DNA of 39,539 nucleotides from an uncultured Bacteroides sp. GTDB taxonomy: Bacteria; Bacteroidota; Bacteroidia; Bacteroidales; Bacteroidaceae. Positions within the stretch are counted from its first letter, which is position 1; every line of letters begins with the position of its first letter. The stretch covers positions 1 to 39,539 of the forward strand of contig CALUOR010000034.1 of assembly GCA_944322285.1 (NCBI GenBank), given 5' to 3'. Positions 35,175 to 39,539 of the stretch are shown here, in pieces. The notes beneath the pieces are model-generated. The model had not been told where the DNA came from and ran no database searches. It saw only the letters and a list, made by a program, of their open reading frames with translations. Position numbers and translations under genes: made by a program.

Positions 35175-36063
35175 TATTTCAGTAGACAAGTTGGAACTGA
35201 CTTATCTGTTAACACATGAGTTTACGGATTTTATAGATAAATACATGGAATCCTATAATGATAGATTGGATAATACGGACAAAATAATATATGAATGCTA
35301 TAATGAGTTTTGTCTTGCTATCCCAAATGATACAATATATAATGATTATCGTATTGAACTTGATATATTAATTAGAGATTATAACGAAGAACAAGGATTA
35401 TTTTATAGAAGAATAGGAAAATTGTTCTATGGAAGCAATCACCCTCTAAGACAACAATTATATATTATATTGGATAATCAATCACTTTATAATAAAGATA
35501 TTAATTTCTTGTATTATATAGCAGATAGCCTTAATCTTCAATTTCTCAAAATATCAAAATTGGAATTAGCATTTGATTTTAATAGAAGTTTTATTGATAG
35601 ATTCTACTCAATTTTAAAAGATGAGGATTTTACACCTATTATTTTTAATAAAAGATATAAAGACATGGATGAAGAAATAGGGGAATTGTTGCATGTTTCA
35701 ACGGGTACAAGAAATAAATTAAATAAATTCAAATCGTTCTATTTAAAGAGTAATTCTAAATGTACTGATGGACTTGAATTAAAATATTATGATAAGGCTA
35801 AGGAGATTAAAGATAAGAATTTTGAAAAGCAATATATTATTGATAAATTGAAATTTAAGAATGTCTTTAGACTTGAAATAAAAACCAATCATAAGAAACT
35901 CAAATATACACTTGACAAGTTGGGGTTGAATGATGAGGATTTGTATATGAGATTGGAAGATAAAGAACTATTGCTAAAGGTCTATTACTTGCTTCTTCAT
36001 AGAATTATCAGAATTGAATATAAGAAGAAAGTATATTCTCTTTTAGATTTTATATTAGAATAG
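35155..36063 (+). CDS. Replication-initiator-like protein (Rep_trans / phage gene II-like), tentative
   Basis: The 302-residue protein starts MSKFKSNISVDKLELTYLL. It carries LKISKLELAFDFNRSFIDRF near residue 140. ELKYYDKAKEI near 205 and KNVFRLEIKTNHKKLKYTLDKL follow. The order 'xKLELAFDFN ... YDKxKE ... FRLEIR' resembles rolling-circle initiators of plasmids and filamentous phage (replication initiation factor and G2P-like families). No HUH motif is seen, so a Rep_trans-type active-site tyrosine would be needed. Homology is therefore uncertain. It overlaps the small basic protein gene and ends before a strong terminator. Confidence 0.5.
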   Translation: MSKFKSNISVDKLELTYLLTHEFTDFIDKYMESYNDRLDNTDKIIYECYNEFCLAIPNDTIYNDYRIELDILIRDYNEEQGLFYRRIGKLFYGSNHPLRQQLYIILDNQSLYNKDINFLYYIADSLNLQFLKISKLELAFDFNRSFIDRFYSILKDEDFTPIIFNKRYKDMDEEIGELLHVSTGTRNKLNKFKSFYLKSNSKCTDGLELKYYDKAKEIKDKNFEKQYIIDKLKFKNVFRLEIKTNHKKLKYTLDKLGLNDEDLYMRLEDKELLLKVYYLLLHRIIRIEYKKKVYSLLDFILE

Positions 36064-36093
36064 ATTTTTTATTTTAATCTATTTTTATACATT

Positions 36094-36120
36094 TCCCAGC
36101 CTAATTGTTATAGGCTGGGA
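36094..36120. terminator. Terminator between Rep-like and NUMOD3-like genes
   Basis: TCCCAGCCTA (36094-36103) pairs perfectly with TAGGCTGGGA (36111-36120) around seven bases. A T-run (CCTTTTTTGC) follows on the plus strand. The hairpin overlaps the last codons and stop of the NUMOD3-like gene on the minus strand. Confidence 0.85.
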
Positions 36121-36277
36121 ATTGCCTTTTTTGCTTCATTGATTCGCTTATTTTCCTCTTATGTTCTTCCGTCAACTTCCGTCCTTTCAATGACTGGCTT
36201 ATCTTCTTCTTATGCGTTGCAAGTTTCTTCCTGCCTTTTAATTTTGCTGAAATCTTCTTTTTTGTAAGTTCATCCAT
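36101..36277 (-). CDS. 58-residue free-standing NUMOD3-like protein
   Basis: The minus-strand frame starts at ATG 36277 and ends at TAG 36103-36101, too short for routine ORF calling. It encodes three back-to-back units of the form THKKKISQSLKGRK, ELTKKKISAKLKGRK and EEHKRKISESMKQKR. This is the NUMOD3 pattern normally found as a DNA-binding tail on GIY-YIG or HNH homing endonucleases. Here no nuclease domain is attached. It lies at the right end of the element, just inside the putative origin region. A role in binding the element ends or in regulating the integrase is only inference. Confidence 0.65.
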   Translation of the reverse strand: MDELTKKKISAKLKGRKKLATHKKKISQSLKGRKLTEEHKRKISESMKQKRQFPAYNN

Positions 36278-36672
36278 TCCGTATTTTTATAATAAATAGT
36301 AGGTAGGTTGGTTTTTACCATTAAATTTTGTCCTGGAAAATATCTGCAAAACCGTTATAGTAGGTAACTTGAATTAAGTATATTTAGTTGGTAGGGGTTA
36401 CATAAATACCATGTTCCTAACCGTGTTATTTCTTTGTTGAAATCAGATGAAAGATAAACGGAAAACCGTATTTATTAGCCTTATTTTGGAAGAATATAAT
36501 AAATAAGACAGCAGGAAATGGCGTTTTAAGGCTTCCTGTTGAATTTAATTTATTATCATGTATGATTTGTTATTTTTGAAATAAAAGCCGCTTAAATCGC
36601 TCTGGAATCAATCTTAAATTAATTTGGATTTTATTTTCTGGATTGCAGGATAATCAATACTTTAGCCAGCGA
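36278..36672. other. AT-rich right interior of the element; candidate origin or transfer region
   Basis: No gene is seen here. TAGTAGGTA occurs at 36298-36306 and 36358-36366, with a related TTAGTTGGTAGG at 36384. CAGCAGGAA pairs with TTCCTGTTG as an imperfect hairpin near 36510-36545. TTAAATCGCTCTGGA near 36592 resembles TTAAATGGCTCTGGA at 32081, outside the left end. A replication or mobilisation origin would fit the Rep-like gene, but nothing proves it. Confidence 0.4.
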
Positions 36673-36698
36673 TTAAGAACCATTTTTAAGAACCAAAT
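36673..36698. repeat. Right arm-type sites, TTAAGAACC doublet
   Basis: TTAAGAACCATTT followed by TTAAGAACCAAATTT matches the left doublet (32300-32325) over 23 bp, in the same orientation. It lies 37 bp inside the right core. Confidence 0.8.
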
Positions 36699-36732
36699 TT
36701 TGTAAAGTGATGGAAATAAAGGCAGGTAAGAT

Positions 36733-36746
36733 ATTGTCCAGATTCT
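36733..36746. other. attR core ATTGTCCAGATTCT
   Basis: This is the second copy of the 14-bp core, identical to 32206-32219. Downstream sequence (TTAACGTAGAATAAAGC) would be the right side of the uninterrupted target. Confidence 0.75.
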
Positions 36747-37429
36747 TTAACGTAGAATAAAGCTAAACGCTTCCTAAATATGTCTTGTTGCCATCTGCAA
36801 CGCGCCAAAGATACGTAAAGTTTAGCAAAGAACGTTCATTTGTGAGCCGTTATTTTGCAAATATAGTGATTTTTCTTGTCAAAATATAAATTCTTGACGA
36901 ATTTCCATCAAGAAAGGAGGAGATTCGTACAGCATTTGCCCGTTGAAATCAAGCCGACCGCATCCTGTCATATTGATGCCAATTCCGTTTAATTGCTATC
37001 GGAAAAGATACATATCCCCGTTTTCGCTGACTCTTCATTTATTCAAAACCGATGAAATAGAAACGTATAAAAATACCGCGTCCGAAAACACTTAAGTGTT
37101 TGGGGTCGGAACAGTTAAGTGTTATGCAGCCAACACTTAACTGTTTTGATGACAATACTTCGCCGACTGAGCGCAAAAAGTTAAGTTTTTCGGAGGAAGA
37201 TGTCGCCCAATCCGCTAACAATTGTAAAATGCATCTTAACAAACCTTTCAAATCAGGAAAAACGCGTTTCTAGAATTTGTAAATATTCAAGCAAAAATCA
37301 CGCTATCAATCTGAATATAAGCGAATAAGCGTTTCCGAAATCCGTTCTTTCCGTTCCATCCCTGTCTCGCTCCGAAACAAACGATTCTCGGCGATTAGGA
37401 AATACAAAGTGTAAGGAGTGACAAAATGG
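36747..37429. other. Intergenic region right of the element, with minus-strand promoter-like boxes
   Basis: No gene is supported in this stretch. TATCTTTG (36813-36806, minus) and TATATTTG (36865-36858, minus) fit the -7 consensus and point toward the element and the LRR lipoprotein. Neither has an ideal -33. TTCTTGA/TCAAGAA (36891-36914) is a small palindrome. Two open frames (37039-37251 and 37306-37521, minus) overlap palindromes and repeats and look spurious. Confidence 0.5.
37086..37145. repeat. Palindrome cluster of AACACTTAA sites
   Basis: AAACACTTAAGTGTTT (37086-37101) is a perfect 16-bp palindrome. AACAGTTAAGTGTT (37110-37123) and AACACTTAACTGTT (37132-37145) are perfect inverted copies with an eight-base loop. 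The three blocks share the TTAAGTGTT half-site. It could be a protein-binding array or a mini-repeat. Confidence 0.85.
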
Positions 37430-37642
37430 TAATTTAGCGGGCTGTTTTTAGGCAGGATTTCACGGATTAGACAGATTTCCTTAAACAAATGGTGTCTGTC
37501 ATGTCGAGCTTGTCGAGACATCTCATGTTATACTGAGTATGTGCTACGTGAGACCCCTCGACTACGCTCGGGGTGACAGGGCAAGCCCTTTAAAGAATCC
37601 ATGTAATCCGTGTAATCCGTGCCTAAAACTAAATTCCCATTT
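37430..37642. repeat. Dispersed nested hairpin element, copy 3
   Basis: It starts TAATTTAGCGGGCTG and ends CTAAATTCCCATTT like copies 1 and 2. The left outer arm is degraded (GGCAGGATTTCACGG), while the right arm is intact. The inner TGTCATGTCGAGCTTGTCGA module matches copy 2. The AAATCGTAAATTG array follows again (37648-37685). Confidence 0.88.
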
Positions 37643-37715
37643 AACAAAATCGTAAATCGTAAATTGTAAATTGCTAAATCGTAAATGAGCTAAATTCCCA
37701 TTTCTAGCCCTTTTA

Positions 37716-37747
37716 TTTGCCAGATAGGTTGCAAACACTTACTTTTG
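37716..37747 (+). promoter_or_regulatory. Promoter of the inositol-monophosphatase-family gene
   Basis: TTTG (37716-37719) and TACTTTTG (37740-37747) are 20 bp apart, an exact Bacteroides -33/-7 arrangement. The start codon is 28 bp downstream. Confidence 0.8.
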
Positions 37748-37775
37748 GGCATCATTTAGAGAAAGAGATAATAAT

Positions 37776-38585
37776 ATGTATATGGAACATTTGGAGACGT
37801 TGGCCCGTAAAGTGTGTGAGGTGGCACGCGAGGCCGGACATTTTATAAGGGAAGAGCGCAAGCGGTTTAAACAGGATGCTGTGCGTGAGAAACGGGTGCA
37901 CGACTATGTGTCCTATGTAGACAAGGAATCGGAGCGGCGTATCGTGTCTGCCCTGCGTACGTTGCTTCCCGAGGCAGGGTTTATCACAGAGGAAGGTTCG
38001 GCTGTTTATCAAAACGAACCTTGTTATTGGGTCGTAGACCCGCTGGATGGCACTACCAACTATATACACGATGTATCGCCTTACTGCGTAAGCATCGCCT
38101 TGCGTAGTCGGGAAGCATTGCTGCTAGGCGTGGTTTATGATCCTTCGCTTGACGAATGTTTTTATGCCTGGCAAGGCGGAGGTGCTTACCTGAACGGTGT
38201 GCCCATGCATGTGTCCGGTGTAGATTGTGTGGAGAATGCTTTCTCATTCATCGAATTGCCCTACGAGGCCGGGCACTATAAACAGACAGGCTTACACTTG
38301 ATAAACCGGTTGTATGGACGGGTGGCAGGCATACGCATGAACGGATCGGCGGCATTGGCTTTGTGCTATGTGGCGGCTGGCCGCTTTGATACTTGGCAGG
38401 AAGCGTTTATAGGCAAATGGGATTTCTCGGCTGCGGCATTGATGGTGATGGAAGCCGGTGGACGGGTGACTGATTATTATGGCAGTCCGCATTTCCTGGA
38501 AGGACATCATATTGTGGCCACAAACGGATTGTTGCACGATGAAGTGTTGCGTCTGCTTTCAGAGGCGCTTCCTGAAGGAATGTAA
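37776..38585 (+). CDS. Inositol monophosphatase family protein (SuhB/CysQ type)
   Basis: The 269-residue protein carries the metal-dependent phosphatase motifs: TEEG (71-74), DPLDGTTNY (88-96) and the C-terminal KWDFSAAALMVMEAGGRV. These coordinate the catalytic Mg2+ ions. Family members dephosphorylate inositol phosphates, PAP/PAPS or sugar phosphates; the substrate here cannot be assigned. The ATG at 37776 is used; a second ATG lies two codons later. The ComF-like gene begins 10 bp after its stop, so they form an operon. Confidence 0.93.
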   Translation: MYMEHLETLARKVCEVAREAGHFIREERKRFKQDAVREKRVHDYVSYVDKESERRIVSALRTLLPEAGFITEEGSAVYQNEPCYWVVDPLDGTTNYIHDVSPYCVSIALRSREALLLGVVYDPSLDECFYAWQGGGAYLNGVPMHVSGVDCVENAFSFIELPYEAGHYKQTGLHLINRLYGRVAGIRMNGSAALALCYVAAGRFDTWQEAFIGKWDFSAAALMVMEAGGRVTDYYGSPHFLEGHHIVATNGLLHDEVLRLLSEALPEGM

Positions 38586-38595
38586 GGAGGTTGGC

Positions 38596-39303
38596 GTGTC
38601 AGGCAATTCATTGATGCTTTGGTTACAATCCGCGTTCCGCCTGCTTTTTCCGAGGCGTTGCGCCGTATGCGACACTACATTGCAGGACGGTGAAGAAGCG
38701 TTGTGCTTTCGTTGTAATATCAATCTGCCCCGCACATATTACCATTTGGAGAAAGACAACGAAGTGGACAAAATGTTTTGGGGAAAGATCCCTTTGGTGC
38801 GCGCCACATCTTATATATTTTACCAAAAAGGCGGAGATTTCCGCCGCATCCTGCACTTGCTGAAATACAGCGGACATAAAGATTTGGGTAATACAATGGG
38901 ACGGATGATGGCGGCAGACATTGGCAGAAGCGGCTTTTTTGAAGGCATAGATGTCATTGTGCCCGTGCCTTTGCATCCGGCCAAACTGCGGCAGAGAGGA
39001 TATAACCAAAGCGAGTGTCTGGCCAAGGGTATATCGGAAGTAACGGGCATTCCGGTAGATACGGCAACCGTAAAACGTCGTGTACATACCTCTACCCAAA
39101 CCCGAAAGTCAGTCTACGAACGCTGGGAGAACGTCCACGATATATTCTATGTTACCGACAAAGCCAAGTTTGCGGGTCGTCATGTGCTCCTTGTGGACGA
39201 TGTGCTGACAACAGGCGCTACCTTGACTGCTTGTGCCGATGCGCTGGCCGATGTGGAGAATGTGAGATTCAGTGTGTTGACGCTGGCGGTGGCGAGAGGA
39301 TAA
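38596..39303 (+). CDS. ComF-family phosphoribosyltransferase-like protein
   Basis: The protein has an N-terminal Cys zinc ribbon (RRCAVCDTTLQDGEEALCFRC). A phosphoribosyltransferase domain follows with VPVPLHPAKLRQRGYNQSE and the PRPP-loop VLLVDDVLTTGATL. ComF proteins are linked to DNA uptake in naturally competent bacteria, but many carriers are not known to be competent. GTG 38596 lies six bases after AGGAGG, so I prefer it. ATG 38614 (MLWLQSAFRLLFPRR) is the alternative and also gives a typical ComF start. It follows the IMPase gene in the same transcript and ends at a strong terminator. Confidence 0.9.
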   Translation: MSGNSLMLWLQSAFRLLFPRRCAVCDTTLQDGEEALCFRCNINLPRTYYHLEKDNEVDKMFWGKIPLVRATSYIFYQKGGDFRRILHLLKYSGHKDLGNTMGRMMAADIGRSGFFEGIDVIVPVPLHPAKLRQRGYNQSECLAKGISEVTGIPVDTATVKRRVHTSTQTRKSVYERWENVHDIFYVTDKAKFAGRHVLLVDDVLTTGATLTACADALADVENVRFSVLTLAVARG

Positions 39304-39336
39304 AGCTTTGAATGAGTTGCGAGGAAGTAGAAAAGA

Positions 39337-39367
39337 AAAAGGAGAAAGACGGAATCTTTCTCCTTTT
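39337..39367 (+). terminator. Intrinsic terminator after comF
   Basis: AAAAGGAGAAAGA (39337-39349) pairs perfectly over 13 bp with TCTTTCTCCTTTT (39355-39367) around a five-base loop. A short T-run is part of the second arm. Confidence 0.9.
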
Positions 39368-39496
39368 AGTACCCAGACCCGGTACAAGGCATAGAAATCA
39401 TAGGAAAATAAAAGAATTTATCTTCCTTATTATCAGTTATTTGCATCTTTCTTATTTTCTCCATTTTTGCCATATTTTGCCCATTTTTCGTCATTA

Positions 39497-39517
39497 AGTA
39501 CACTTTTAGTACACTTT
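39497..39517. repeat. Tandem AGTACACTTTT at the right edge
   Basis: AGTACACTTT occurs twice, 11 bp apart (39497-39506 and 39508-39517). CCATTTTTG-type repeats (39461-39490) precede it. No gene can be supported between the comF terminator and the window end. Confidence 0.5.
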
Positions 39518-39539
39518 GAAATTCCATTTTCTTTTGTAC

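Larger units (their letters stand above)
32206..36746. mobile_element. 4.54-kb integrative element with tyrosine and serine recombinases
   Basis: ATTGTCCAGATTCT is perfectly repeated, in direct orientation, at 32206-32219 and 36733-36746. The interior is strikingly AT-rich compared with both flanks. Arm-type TTAAGAACCATTT pairs lie just inside both ends. Its genes are the integrase (32333), a coiled-coil protein (33700), a serine recombinase (34782, minus), a small basic protein (34986), a replication-initiator-like protein (35155) and a NUMOD3-like protein (36277, minus). No relaxase, capsid, resistance or restriction gene is recognised. The integrase next to the left end and the direct repeats fit site-specific integration. 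The exact crossover point within the 14 bp is unknown. Confidence 0.8.

Noticed and set aside
32081-36606. TTAAATnGCTCTGGA pair as alternative element ends
   Set aside because: The two copies differ and one lies outside the much better 14-bp direct repeats; the arm sites also fit the 14-bp cores.
37039-37521. Two minus-strand frames of about 70 codons right of the element
   Set aside because: They overlap palindromes and the third dispersed repeat and show no protein-like pattern.
39366-39539. Minus-strand frame open to the window edge (MEFQSVLKVYLMTKNGQN...)
   Set aside because: It overlaps the comF terminator and simple direct repeats. It could be a gene end from outside the window, but the evidence is too weak.
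1-39539. CRISPR array
   Set aside because: The 22-bp array at 9844 has no unique spacers of usual length and no cas genes are nearby; no other regular array was seen.

Overview
The window looks like a chromosomal segment of a gut Bacteroidales, most likely Bacteroides or Phocaeicola. The evidence is the set of -7 boxes of the form TAnnTTTG, the DUF4988 and fimbrillin-type lipoproteins, a GH127 lipoprotein, large TPR and outer-membrane barrel genes, and a Bacteroidetes-type tyrosine recombinase with an Arm-DNA-binding domain. Most genes have balanced to fairly GC-rich codon use. The block at about 32.2-36.75 kb is strikingly AT-rich.

Layout. (1) 0-2.5 kb is accessory: the 3' end of a winged-helix, probably Fic-type gene, a RhuM-family gene, a small serine hydrolase, and a short terminal-repeat remnant. 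Short inverted repeats lie inside the first two genes and after rhuM. (2) 2.5-9.1 kb: a GH127 beta-L-arabinofuranosidase-like lipoprotein, divergent from murF; a VanZ-like protein convergent with murF; a sodium:solute symporter and a membrane-anchored HhH protein. (3) 9.1-12.8 kb, minus strand: a CPA2 antiporter with universal-stress-type tail, tcdA and a LolD-type ATPase, with a six-unit 22-bp repeat array before the ATPase. (4) 12.9-14.5 kb: asd followed closely by a two-gene toxin-antitoxin pair and a terminator. (5) 14.5-19.3 kb: a two-component system divergent from an outer-membrane beta-barrel receptor. (6) 19.4-27.3 kb, minus strand: topA, an outer-membrane barrel, a 1018-residue TPR protein and a Nudix hydrolase. 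(7) 27.5-32 kb, minus strand: two leucine-rich-repeat lipoproteins with different N-terminal modules. (8) 32.2-36.75 kb: a compact integrative element. (9) 36.75-39.5 kb: a long non-coding stretch with repeats, then an inositol-monophosphatase-family gene and a ComF-type phosphoribosyltransferase.

The most interesting part is the 4.54-kb element. A 14-bp direct repeat (ATTGTCCAGATTCT) marks both ends. Just inside each end is a tandem pair of 13-bp TTAAGAACCATTT motifs, which look like integrase arm sites. Inside are a tyrosine integrase, a small coiled-coil protein, a serine recombinase, a replication-initiator-like protein and two tiny basic proteins, at least one of them a free-standing NUMOD3-like protein. 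No relaxase, capsid or cargo gene is recognisable. It sits in the 5' leader of an LRR lipoprotein gene and may have separated that gene from its former promoter.

Three dispersed copies of a nested hairpin element of about 195-220 bp (16.7, 29.75 and 37.4 kb) share their outer arms. The inner module is clearly different in the 16.7-kb copy. No tRNA, rRNA or CRISPR array was recognised.
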